Assembly: GCA_030374805.1 (NCBI GenBank)
Contig: JARGSG010000008.1
Coordinates: 1 to 34,846 of the forward strand
Source: Gracilaria gracilis
Lineage: Eukaryota; Rhodophyta; Florideophyceae; Gracilariales; Gracilariaceae
Direction of reading: 5' to 3'
DNA length: 34,846 bases
Under the pieces are notes generated by a model, which was given only the letters and a program-made list of their open reading frames with translations, did not search any database and was not told the origin of the DNA. This document shows positions 12,700 to 21,306 of this stretch, in pieces (position 1 is the first letter of the stretch; every line of letters begins with the position of its first letter). The translations under genes and the position numbers were made by a program.

Positions 12700-13323
12700 T
12701 CGCAATCCTTAAAATGCACTGTGAAGGAAGGATTTTAAGTGGATTTTACTTAATCCGGGAGATGATCCAGACGTATTTAAGTGGTGGAAATTCTTTGAAA
12801 ACTAAAACGCCTAAACATCCATGGATAGTTGAATCCTGCAAACATCCAAGAACCAATTAGTTTTAAAGACCTCAATGTTATTGTTCTGAATTTTGAAAAT
12901 ATCCATGTACCTGTAGATCTTCAAAGCTTTATGATTCCATAAGCCTACCACACTTCTATTGATGCCTTAGTCCCTAAGACATCTGAATCTAAATCCTTAG
13001 TATTCTAAGAACTGTTTAAACCTTAGACACATTCATATATCTCTCAGTTTTCGAAACCTCCGAACTCGTTGTAAAACCAGAGTGTAACGGGTTTCAGGTC
13101 TTCGTCTGAGTATTCGAAACACACATGTACGTATGAGGCTTAAAAATTTATTTATCTCGGTATGTTTATGTGTATGCAGTCCCCAATTTTTGTATCCGTA
13201 GTCCACCCTAAACGCAGAAAGTGTTGAACAAAAGAAGCATAATTGTAACTATAAATAGGTAAACCTTAAATCTCCACTCATAAAAACGATGTATGAGCAA
13301 CCTTGATTCTTTAATCCTTCACC
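12700..13323. repeat. 624-bp subtelomeric tandem repeat, copy 2
   Basis: Second full copy, nearly identical to copy 1, which points to recent duplication or homogenisation. It includes TATAAATA at 13250-13257, and a 63-codon frame starts 36 bp after that box (13293), crossing into copy 3. Confidence 0.95.
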
Positions 13324-13741
13324 TCGCAATCCTTAAAATGCACTGTGAAGGAAGGATTTTAAGTGGATTTTACTTAATCCGGGAGATGATCCAGACGTAT
13401 TTAAGTGGTGGAAATTCTTTGAAAACTAAAACGCCTAAACATCCATGGATAGTTGAATCCTGCAAACATCCAAGAACCAATTAGTTTTAAAGACCTCAAT
13501 GTTATTGTTCTGAATTTTGAAAATATCCATGTACCTGTAGATCTTCAAAGCTTTATGATTCCATAAATCTACAACAATTCTATCAATGCTTTAGTTCTTG
13601 AGAGCTCTAAATCCTTAGTATGTTAACAGCTGTTTGCACCTTAGACACATTCATGTATCTCTCAGTCTTCGAAACTTTCGAACTCGTTGTAAAACTGGAG
13701 TGTACGGGGTTTTAGGTATTCGTGTTAATATTCGAAAAACC
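13324..13741. repeat. 624-bp subtelomeric repeat, copy 3 (diverged and shortened)
   Basis: Matches copies 1 and 2 up to about 13567, then carries many substitutions. It jumps from ATTCGAAA straight to the next unit start, missing the ~200-bp end with the TATA-like box. Confidence 0.85.
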
Positions 13742-13797
13742 CGCAATCCTTAAAATTCACTATGATAGAAGGATTTTAAGTGGATTTTACTTAATCC
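13742..13797. repeat. 624-bp subtelomeric repeat, copy 4 fragment
   Basis: The first ~56 bp of the unit (GCAATCCTTAAAATTCACT to TTACTTAATCCG) recur with a few substitutions, then the match ends. This is the inner edge of the repeat block. Confidence 0.8.
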
Positions 13798-14527
13798 GCG
13801 TGATATAGAGTGAGCTAAAGTTCGGTATAGTCCCACCCCCTACAGGATGCTGGGATCTAGGAGTCGGAGTCGGAAAGGCAGTTTGAACGATCAGAGAGAA
13901 GCGAAATTTAGTTATGCAACTGCATTTGAAAATAGTTGCATGAAAGAATCGGGATGTAGAGGATTTTACTGAATTGGATTAAAGGCTTAAAGGTCTGAGT
14001 GTATCCAGAATCCGTAGAAGTAAAAATCATATGGTATTAGTCCTTTAATGCTTTGATATTTGCCTTAAATCCACACCATATAGTTGCAACAACCCCTAAA
14101 CTCTCCCATTATAAAGAGTGAATTGGAAAAGCTTCCGTCAGGGTCGTCTTTGGATATATCTTTGGAGCGAATGACTGCGCTTCTCATTTCCGAGTGCCGC
14201 TCTGCGTCCAGAGCCGATTTCAACTGGAGTAATTTCGACCTCGGTACCGCTCGTCCTACTCAGACAGAGTCTGGTCCGCCAAAAACACAACCTTTAGTGA
14301 CGAACAACTTCAAAATCTGTATCACTTTAGAACAACACAACACATGCACAGCTATGCATTCAAAAACATACAAAACATACAGCGCCGCAAAACGTTGTGC
14401 ACCAGCACAACGCCTCTGCGCAAAAAACACGCAAAACCTTGTGCCTATAGCTATAGAAGCGTAGAGTCTACGGGGAAGACCTAACTCAGTGCTACGCTCA
14501 GTTGCATGTTTCTTGTAGCAACTTTAT

Positions 14528-14539
14528 ACGTGTACACGT
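14528..14539. other. Perfect 12-bp palindrome
   Basis: ACGTGTACACGT. It shares the ACGTGT core with the 32-bp palindromes further right, and GTGTACACGT recurs at 31121-31130. It contains no gene signal by itself. Confidence 0.5.
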
Positions 14540-15280
14540 ACTTTGCTGAGGTCTCAGTGAGACTGTCTGACATGATTTGGTAGCAGCGGGGCGCGTAAGA
14601 GAGTCCAGTGACTTTCGAGGGGAGTAAGACCGGCGTTATGCATGATTGCAATCAGGTTTAGGCTTGACAGTTGTCCAAGCTTGCCACCTTGCACAGTATT
14701 CAACCCAAAAGGCAATAGGTAACGTGTGACGCGGAAAGTGAGCATGTCACGAGATAATGATAAAAATGTTTTCGGCCCCAAATAAACTTTTTGTTGTTGA
14801 AGAACGCGGGTGTGAACTTCCAGAATCCTTTCGAAAGCCTTTTCTTCGCCAGTAAAGGTACGGCAAGAACCAAGAAGCTTCTAGGTCGGGAGACAAAAAT
14901 GTCGTACAAATACCGATGTGTGGGGTCCGCCTGGTAGAGGGAGCGCGCGAGGGCTCAACGTAAGCGGGAAAAACACACAACCAATATGGTAGTAGGGCAC
15001 CTGAAACCCGCAGAGGCAAACGACGGGGCAACTAGTCTAGACCGTGTAGGTGTATGGTAGTAGACGTTGATGCGCGGTAAAACCTGAATAGTAATAGAGT
15101 AGCAAGTGACCAAGACGGTATAGTTACTGCCCTAATGGTGCCTGACTTTACAATACCCGAGGGGGAAGGCAAGGTGCACCGCAATATATACAATGTGCAC
15201 CAACGCCGTTTTCTCATGCAGGCATGACGTCATCGTCTGCGCCCATGACCTACTGTCATGGGCCAGCAAGGTTAAGCTAA

Positions 15281-15323
15281 AATAAAATTGAAATTATAAA
15301 TTATAAATTATAAACTATAAAAT
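15281..15323. repeat. AT-rich tandem repeat
   Basis: Overlapping ATTATAAATT and ACTATAAAAT units, about 10 bp each, in four to five imperfect copies. Simple-sequence repeat with no evident function. Confidence 0.7.
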
Positions 15324-16345
15324 ACAGAATACCAATTGGGTGCCGTGGAGCCAGCAAGGCGAGTACGTAGGCCCACGTGGCACCAACCAACTGAGGTCTC
15401 ATTGTACTACAGTCTTTCTTGGAGTGATAAGCCGTGGCCAACGTGGCTACCATCCATCCAGCTTCACACAAAAGAACCCAATTCAGAAATTGTGTACAGG
15501 CTTTTCGTAGCGTTTGACCTTGTTCAATGAGACGCTGACGTATGGCGTATTTTCCGACACTTTCTCCTTTTTCCCTTTCTGATTCCCACTTTTCGCGGAA
15601 TTCTTTTCTTTCTTGCCTTACTATCGTGTACTCGTCACCGTTCTCTAGGATTCATCACCTAAATACGTGGTAACGTTAGGACCACCCGTCCCCTCTCTAC
15701 GCTACGTAGTGATGGCTGGACGTTGGGTTTTCTCCCGACTTAATGGTGTCCTGCCAGACACGCCGTGTTCGCTGACTGTCATCCAAGAGACGAAGATATT
15801 GGACTTCACTGTTCTTTTTCCATGCTTTTGGCTTTCATTTCAGTATCTATTTATAGTGTCGTGAGACTCTAATTTGTACTATTTTATGTACATACTTTAT
15901 GTTTTTGACTGCAGTTGTGGTTGTTCTATCTGCACGACGGAAGTGGTTGTATAACAGTAAACTAGAATAAGAACACTTTTCGTTTGTTCTGGTTCTTTGG
16001 AGCAAATTTTTACTCCTTAATAATAAACTCTCTTGTTCTGGCCTCATTAATGAGTTCCGAATGAGTACCCACAATTTTAGCCAATGCGCGCGCGTATGGT
16101 TGGAAAATGTTATCGAGAGCCACACAAAACGAACTGTACAAGTCGTCAGGCAAGCCGGCCAGATAGCAGAAATATTTAAGGGATTTCACCATGCCAATGC
16201 CGAATACGATAGCACAACGAGCTCTTCCTCGCGACTCAGGCTCCAAAGTGTAACACTCCCCGACTCCCTCACCGCTATTCCAGTTCGGTCACTTCAGCTA
16301 TCACACCGGTAATACTTTACAGAAACGAAACTATCAACCAGCGTC

Positions 16346-16658
16346 ATGGAGGGAGAACAGAAAAAGCAACCTAGGTACTGCCCAAGTTGTGGACAGTAAG
16401 TTCCAAGTATCTTGCGGTCTTCTACCGTTAAATATGTTCTGACCCGTCTTCAGAGAGTTTCTATCCGGAAAGACCCGTAAGTTCATCGGATGACAAGGTC
16501 CCCATTTCATTCTGAGTCTTTGTTGGAGACATAATGACTGACATTACCTCGTTTTGTATGCAGCAGCTTACCGAGCCCACATGCGTACCTGCAAGAGCAA
16601 TACCCCCAAGAAAACGAAACCTACTTCGACGAAAACCGTGTCATCTTCGCAAAAGTAA
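16346..16658 (+). CDS. 55-aa C2HC zinc-finger protein, three exons (16346..16395, 16454..16476, 16564..16658)
   Basis: The exons total 168 nt, 55 codons plus TAA. Exon 1 starts at ATG 16346 and ends before GTAAGT; read unspliced, the donor supplies a TAA stop. Exon 2 is only 23 nt. Spliced, the protein has C12-x2-C15-x14-H30-x3-C34 (RYCPSCGQ ... YRAHMRTCK), a classic C2HC zinc finger spanning all three exons, then a K/T/S-rich basic tail. Both introns (58 and 87 nt) have GTAAGT donors, CAG acceptors and a CTGAC branch-like site 15-25 nt before the acceptor. The acceptor of intron 2 is CAGCAG, so the exon can start at 16564 or 16567, keeping or dropping one residue. A single finger this small could bind nucleic acid or protein; partners are unknown. 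It is convergent with the 460-aa kinase-like gene. The splice model is inferred from sequence only. Confidence 0.75.
16396..16453 (+). other. Intron 1 of the zinc-finger gene (58 nt)
   Basis: GTAAGT donor, TTCTGAC branch-like site, pyrimidine-rich CCGTCTTCAG acceptor. Its removal joins the CxxC half of the finger to the 23-nt exon in frame. Confidence 0.7.
16477..16563 (+). other. Intron 2 of the zinc-finger gene (87 nt)
   Basis: GTAAGT donor, ACTGAC branch-like site, TTTTGTATGCAG acceptor followed directly by a second CAG. Its removal supplies the H and final C of the finger in frame. Confidence 0.7.
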
Positions 16659-17083
16659 CGAACGAAAGTTTCGATGGCACAAGGAAACCATTCGTGCTTT
16701 ACTGACAAGTGAATCAATTCATCACTATGTTTTGCATCTGCTTGGCTTTGTTACTCCTGGTATCTGAAATAGATTCTCATTTAACGATTTCGCGAATGTG
16801 ATAGACTTTTAAAGATGGTAGTGGAATTAAATTGGGTTAGGCATATGTTGTTAATATTGTTGACCTCTTCTGCATTAAATCGAGAGCGGCAACACAACAG
16901 GTTTGCAATACGATGCATAAATTTGGTGGTAGATTGTGGAGACGTTGGGGTCTGATTGAATTTACTGTGTTTGAGGTCAATGCAATATTCCGTGGTGGGA
17001 GGCTACGAGTAAAGTTCGTATTCGTATTGTTAATACTGATACTTTGCAGCGTACCTTCAAGCAATGTGTTTGTACGGCAGCGT
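16659..17083. other. Convergent intergenic region
   Basis: Lies between the 3' ends of the zinc-finger gene (+) and the kinase-like gene (-). Short open frames here have no convincing start or motif. Probably 3' untranslated sequence. Confidence 0.5.
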
Positions 17084-18466
17084 TCAGTGTTCACAGTCCC
17101 GGTAGACGGGGAACTCTAGCTCCTTCCGAAAATTGCGACGGCCACAATCCTCAGAATGGCGGAAGAGGTCGTACATCACTAACCGTAGTTGGATGGCTAG
17201 TAACCCATCCACAAAATTGACTAGTTCTCTAAGTCGTTCCATGCTCTCGAATTCTGACCACAGCTCTAGGTACAAGTCAAGATCCTCCGTTTTGCCACCA
17301 CACCTCTCAGAAAAGTCAAGCGCGTCTAGAAAGGGAACATCCCACCGGGTGTACGCAAAGTCAATGAATATCAGCTTAGATTGTTCAGCTGGAATAATGT
17401 TCACAGGACACAAATCACCATGAACCAAGGCTAATGGCACTTTGTATTCGGCAATGTTGTTCAGTACATTGTGCACATGGCTCAAGTACATTTCTTTGTA
17501 ACAGCCTTTATATTCAGAGTTGCCTACATTTTCCATACCACGCTCCTGAGCACACTGCCAGTCGGGATCTTCAACCATTTCTTTCACGCGAGAGATCCAT
17601 TTTTCTCTGTTCATTAATGGAAGCCCAGTCTCCAGAATTTCATCTCTTTTCGACAAAGACTGTATCTGGACTTTGCCCCATGTCAATAGGATGTTTCGAA
17701 ACAACTGCACGTCCAATTTTGCAAGATCATCCATATCCGACAAGGTACGTCCATAATCTCTCATCAACAGAATATTGTTCGCAACATCAAAGGCTAAAGG
17801 TTTCGGAAAGGTCTCAGGCATTACTTGACTCAGACCTAACGTCGTGCTTGTTTCATGATTAAAAGCTTGTGGTAGCATAGCCTTCATAAAAAACTTTGAT
17901 CCACATCGAGTGTGTGCCACTAGAAGGCAGCTTTGCGAACCGTTCCTTTTTTGGAGGATATATTCCGGTCCAATTTCGTATCCATGCTCTAGAAGAACTC
18001 CTGTGATCCACGCAGCAGCGCCATCAAACCATCCTGCTTTTGAGTATGGATAGAGGCGCTTTAAATGAATGTCAAGACCATCGGTCGCATACTGTTTCAG
18101 ATATCGTGCAACAGCAGGTGTGCGCGGATCAATGCAGATTTCGCCAGTTTCGCTTTTCCGGACCCAGCCCAATTCATTCATTTTATCCGACAGTGCGTAG
18201 CGAGGGATATCAAACACCAGCAATTGAACTTTGTAGAATGGCCCATTTAGTACTTCACACTCCGATCGCAACAAGACTATATCAAACGGCAAGCATAACT
18301 GCTTTCGAACGTAGATTCCAAGTTTGTCCAGTTCAATGTCTATTGCATCATGATACACAATGGAAGGAAGTTGTGATGGGCTGCCTTTCCATGTGAGAAC
18401 GCTTTGATTGCCAGGATGCACAATAAGAACATAGTAGCAGTTGCCGGAACGTTTTGCATCGGACAT
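17084..18466 (-). CDS. 460-aa APH/choline-kinase-like phosphotransferase
   Basis: The C-terminal ~300 residues carry the protein-kinase-like phosphotransferase (APH) fold signature: ATP lysine K195 in KFFMKAM, hinge-like NILLMRDYG at 231-239, Brenner's motif H349-G-D-L-x3-N356 and the metal-binding IDF with D369, then a GxPxxDL-like stretch (DVPFLDALDF). All key residues are present, so it is likely an active small-molecule kinase. The family phosphorylates alcohols such as choline, aminoglycosides, fructosamine or homoserine; the substrate cannot be told here. Residues 1-~130 form a separate N-terminal domain I do not recognise. ATG 18466 was chosen because upstream codons lack an ATG and read as leader. 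There is no intron. It is divergent from the 302-aa kinase-like gene across ~700 bp and convergent with the zinc-finger gene. Confidence 0.85.
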   Translation of the reverse strand: MSDAKRSGNCYYVLIVHPGNQSVLTWKGSPSQLPSIVYHDAIDIELDKLGIYVRKQLCLPFDIVLLRSECEVLNGPFYKVQLLVFDIPRYALSDKMNELGWVRKSETGEICIDPRTPAVARYLKQYATDGLDIHLKRLYPYSKAGWFDGAAAWITGVLLEHGYEIGPEYILQKRNGSQSCLLVAHTRCGSKFFMKAMLPQAFNHETSTTLGLSQVMPETFPKPLAFDVANNILLMRDYGRTLSDMDDLAKLDVQLFRNILLTWGKVQIQSLSKRDEILETGLPLMNREKWISRVKEMVEDPDWQCAQERGMENVGNSEYKGCYKEMYLSHVHNVLNNIAEYKVPLALVHGDLCPVNIIPAEQSKLIFIDFAYTRWDVPFLDALDFSERCGGKTEDLDLYLELWSEFESMERLRELVNFVDGLLAIQLRLVMYDLFRHSEDCGRRNFRKELEFPVYRDCEH

Positions 18467-18635
18467 AATGTGCGGATGGAAGTGAAGCGACTCAAAAGAT
18501 AGACTTTGGCTGTCGGAGATGGGATAAAGGTGCGATATGGTGAGAAAAGGTGCGGCACAGAAAAGCAAGGAGAAAAGGTTCTAGTGCGAGAAAAGAGTCT
18601 TGACTGCCTCTAGTGTTTTATTACAGTGATTTTGC

Positions 18636-18658
18636 ACGTGTGAATACGTGTGAAGTGC
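18636..18658. promoter_or_regulatory. Two direct ACGTGTGAA half-sites
   Basis: ACGTGTGAAT is followed at once by ACGTGTGAAGTGC. The second copy fits the 13-bp arm of the palindromes at 20818, 29516 and 31170 (ACGTGT, two variable bases, AATGC) with one change. It lies ~170 bp before the start of the phosphotransferase gene. Confidence 0.4.
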
Positions 18659-18850
18659 ATGTACTAACACCAGTGTGACATAACCCCAATACCAACTAGA
18701 ACTCAAAAGAACTGAAAAGAACAAAAATGATCCGTTCCGGTCATAGAGATCTCAGATGGGTCACTGATTCAGTCATTGTGCAGGATAATACAAGTACCAC
18801 TCAGCAGTTGGAAAAACCTTTTTTAGGAATTATGACAAAACATTGTCTGG

Positions 18851-18991
18851 CTTCATAAACACTTTTATGACATAATTGCACTTTCCCCGAATGTTAAGGA
18901 CGAAAAAGAGAATCTTTATGTAATTTGCTTAATTACGAATAAGATTCATGAACTAGGTGAGAGAATCAGAACATAAAACATGTTTATGAAG
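18851..18991. repeat. ~21-bp inverted repeat pair flanking ~100 bp
   Basis: The left arm (18851-18871, CTTCATAAACACTTTTATG) matches the reverse complement of the right arm (18971-18991) with about two changes. Each arm is itself partly palindromic (CATAAA..TTTATG). It could be a small MITE-like element or a foldback structure; I see no target-site duplication. Confidence 0.4.
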
Positions 18992-19053
18992 ATCCACTAT
19001 TTTTTTGTTTAACTAAAGTGGAAGAACACTGAAACTTATGTTGCGGGCAGAAA

Positions 19054-19062
19054 GATATATAG
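19054..19062 (+). promoter_or_regulatory. TATA-like box of the pseudokinase gene
   Basis: GATATATAG lies ~105 bp upstream of ATG 19165, a spacing comparable to the TATA box of the 400-aa gene. Inferred from position only. Confidence 0.35.
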
Positions 19063-19164
19063 TTCTCTATCTACCAAGCTCTTTGAATGCTACTTAAAGC
19101 ATAACTCTTCTACCAGACTAGTACATTACAGTAGATACACTACCAACCGCAAATTTTGAGGACA

Positions 19165-20073
19165 ATGAATTTTGAGGGCCTGATTTTAAATGAAAGATGG
19201 ATTCTTGGAAAGAAGCTATATTTTTCAGATGAAAAGGTTGTTTTCGAAGCAACAACTGTTGTCGACCCTTACTATGTAGCAGCGGTGAAAATGGGAATAA
19301 GCCATGGCGGAGACGAACAAGCTCAACAACGAATTAGGTTTAAAATTGAACCAGAGTTTTGCTGTTTAAACGATCTAAAATTTTCTGCTGGAAGAGATGG
19401 ACTGAATATTCCATTTTTGCTCGACAATGGCAAGTATGACGCGTTTCAATATATCGTGATGACAAAATATGATCATTCCTTGCTTCAAAAACTAGAGAGC
19501 ATAAGGTTTTTTTCGACTGACACAGTCATAAAAATAGCACTGGAAACGTTTAAAGTAATGGATTCGTTCCATCAAAATCATTATGCCCATGGAAAGATTA
19601 TGGAAGAGAACTTTATGACGAACGGACAGGGTCATGAGTTATATCTCATTGATTTTGAGCAAGCTGTAGAATTCGAAATGCAGGAAAGACATAGAGATCT
19701 TGTTGACTGGGTTCAAATGATAATTCGACTGTTACGAACAGACATGCGAGAGACAGCTGCCACAAAAGTTAATGCGTCGAAGAAGAAAAGGTTTTATGTT
19801 TCTGTGCTAAAATGGAATGATGACTCAGTAGATATTCGTCAACAAATCAGAGAAAACTTGGAAGAAGCTAACGCTTTTCGTGATGAAATATCAGACTCTT
19901 TCCCAATCGAGCTTTTTGAGTTGGCAGAGAACATTCTTGGAAAGGAGGAAAGTGTTCTCTCGAGTGACAAGATCACAGAGACTTTGTATCAGACAGTTGC
20001 AAACCTGATAGTTTACGATTGGCAAGGAGTTTCTCATGCTAATATTAGACGTATGAAATCTCCAAGAACGTAA
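19165..20073 (+). CDS. 302-aa CK1/VRK-like protein kinase fold, probable pseudokinase
   Basis: The order of kinase subdomains is visible: VAIK-type lysine K42 in YYVAAVKM; a CK1-like N-lobe helix with E62/E64; the catalytic loop at 139-151 aligned to CK1 HRDIKPDNF but reading H142-G143-K144-I-M-E-E-N149-F; D163-F164-E165 in place of DFG; and RHRDLVDWVQMI near 177-188 matching the CK1 helix F (RRDDLE). The catalytic aspartate of HRD is a lysine, the lysine two residues on is a methionine, the glycine of DFG is a glutamate, and the glycine loop is degenerate. The ATP lysine, loop asparagine and DFG aspartate remain. It may bind nucleotide or act as a scaffold rather than phosphorylate. It is shorter than typical CK1 and lacks a long tail. 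ATG 19165 is the first ATG; earlier in-frame codons offer only TTG. Confidence 0.8.
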   Translation: MNFEGLILNERWILGKKLYFSDEKVVFEATTVVDPYYVAAVKMGISHGGDEQAQQRIRFKIEPEFCCLNDLKFSAGRDGLNIPFLLDNGKYDAFQYIVMTKYDHSLLQKLESIRFFSTDTVIKIALETFKVMDSFHQNHYAHGKIMEENFMTNGQGHELYLIDFEQAVEFEMQERHRDLVDWVQMIIRLLRTDMRETAATKVNASKKKRFYVSVLKWNDDSVDIRQQIRENLEEANAFRDEISDSFPIELFELAENILGKEESVLSSDKITETLYQTVANLIVYDWQGVSHANIRRMKSPRT

Positions 20074-20714
20074 TGTATGGTACAGAAATCATTAGCCATA
20101 AGTAATTTTTAAGTTTGAGGTAGACATAGGCTTTTGAGTGAACGGTATGTCTGACCCGTCAATCAAGGCCACTCAATTTTGACTCTTGACTAAAATGACA
20201 ATAACCTTATGTAATGATGCGCTACCTTTATCAATTACAATCTACGCTTTGACGGGGCGAATGACGAATGTGATGACTCCGAGTTTAAGACGTGCTTTCG
20301 GGCTCAAAACAATAACAACCCTAGTACAGGACTTTGCCTTAAAACACTGACACTAAGCTGAATATGCCAAATCACCTGGGGTTACCTAATGCAAGTAAGT
20401 TACTGTGCGATCCAGGAAAGGCAGAAGTATTTCAGGCTACTTTTTGTGGGATTTCTTAAATTTCAAAATGAGCTGTGCTACCATGTCCGTCGGAGCTATC
20501 GGCAGCTCCGGTCCCAAGCGAGAGTGGCGGCTGTTCGTTAGAGCGGCGGGGCGAGCAATAGCTGCTGCCAAACACAGCAGCGGCTGCAACGAGCGTAATT
20601 GAAACAAGATTAGCAAGCACTGGCGGACGATGGCAGAGGCTCTGATCTGTAGTGGCAGTAGCGAGGCAGAGCGTTGGTAGAGCACAACAGCGACTACGAG
20701 TAGGATTACTGCAG

Positions 20715-20735
20715 GTACACGTACACGTACACGTA
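20715..20735. repeat. GTACAC simple repeat
   Basis: About 3.5 units of GTACAC in tandem. It shares the ACGTAC core that recurs in the ACGTGTACAC elements elsewhere in the window. Confidence 0.7.
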
Positions 20736-20817
20736 GAAGGGTAATCTTACAATTAGGAAGAACCACTTCGCAGCCGAACATGGGAACATGTAGGATCGAG
20801 TCATGTTCTCGTGTTCA

Positions 20818-20849
20818 ACGTGTATAATGCCAAAGTGCATTTTACACGT
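20818..20849. promoter_or_regulatory. 32-bp palindrome, copy 1 (13-6-13)
   Basis: Left arm ACGTGTATAATGC, spacer CAAAGT, right arm GCATTTTACACGT; the arms pair with one mismatch. The right arm is identical to that at 31170-31201. It could be a dimer binding site, a foldback remnant or a transcript 3' hairpin. Confidence 0.6.
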
Positions 20850-21306
20850 GTGTGTGACCATATCAATGATTACAATGTGTCGTCACTTGTCAAGTCAAAA
20901 TTTCGAATCTGTTGGAGAAGGCTTTCGAGAAATGGATCTTCAGCCAATATGAGCGATAGAGCCTGCGACTAGTGGCAACCACTACGGCGTCTGCGTTAGC
21001 GGAAGAGGGGTATATGGGTTTTGGGGATTTGGCGATAGTCAGTAGCCTCGTTGCCGAATTATGCGATTAGACGTTTTTGGCGGCACTGAGCTCTTGCCGC
21101 GACAACAAGCAGCACCCACAACAGCGACTAGAAGAGCCGACAAGGCGTGCGAGAGGCGAGACGAACTCGCCTTTAAATGTTGCTGGGAGAAGGTTTTCGA
21201 CGAACGAATGCTGATATAGTATTCTACTCTCAGGACATTGAATATATCACTTCAACAGCTCTCAGTGTACTATATACCACTGATAGGTAAGGTACTTTTA
21301 TAATTG

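Larger units (their letters stand above)
13798..16345. other. 2.5 kb without a defensible gene
   Basis: Several short open frames occur on both strands but none has a recognisable motif with a convincing start. Visible structure includes the palindrome ACGTGTACACGT (14528-14539), an ATTATAAATT-type AT-rich tandem repeat (~15281-15323) and a pyrimidine-rich stretch (~15555-15620). A frame at 14084-14464 (+) and one at 16010-16246 (-) read somewhat protein-like and may be exons or remnants. Confidence 0.5.
18467..19164. promoter_or_regulatory. Divergent intergenic/promoter region
   Basis: 698 bp between the starts of the phosphotransferase (-) and the pseudokinase (+). It holds two direct ACGTGTGAA half-sites (18636-18658), an inverted-repeat pair (18851-18871 and 18971-18991) and a TATA-like element (19054-19062). 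No open frame of note. Confidence 0.55.
20074..21306. other. 1.2-kb intergenic region without a clear gene
   Basis: Lies between two 3' ends (pseudokinase + and 1843-aa gene -). It holds a hairpin at 20491-20510 (CGGAGCT, 6-base loop, AGCTCCG), an ACGTAC-type simple repeat at ~20715-20735, and the 32-bp palindrome at 20818. A 114-codon minus-strand frame (20437-20781) crosses these simple repeats and is probably chance. Confidence 0.5.

Noticed and set aside
12669..12860. 63-codon frame repeated at 13293
   Set aside because: Kept as a repeat property, not a gene: no family match and the repeat explains the duplication.
14084..14464. 126-codon + frame (LEKLPSGSSLDISLERMTALLISECRS region)
   Set aside because: First part reads protein-like, but there is no upstream ATG and the tail is low quality; may be an exon or a decayed gene.
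14554..15217. Minus-strand fragments resembling a decayed retroelement reverse transcriptase or RNase H
   Set aside because: Similarity is only suggestive, spread over three frames with stops, and no catalytic motif (YxDD, TDH) is present.
16010..16246. Minus-strand frame (YLAGLPDDLYSSFCVALDNIF)
   Set aside because: Reads protein-like but has no good start and a competing frame on the other strand; at best an exon.
20364..20436. ATG frame followed by GTAAGT at 20395, possible spliced gene
   Set aside because: The nearest acceptor gives a 41-nt intron and no recognisable product follows.
20660..20735. GTTGGTAGAGCA resembling a tRNA D-arm
   Set aside because: No B-box (GGTTCGAATCC) or cloverleaf follows; a simple repeat lies where it should be.
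20437..20781. 114-codon hydrophobic minus-strand frame
   Set aside because: Crosses a hairpin and simple repeats; composition explained by GC-rich repeats.
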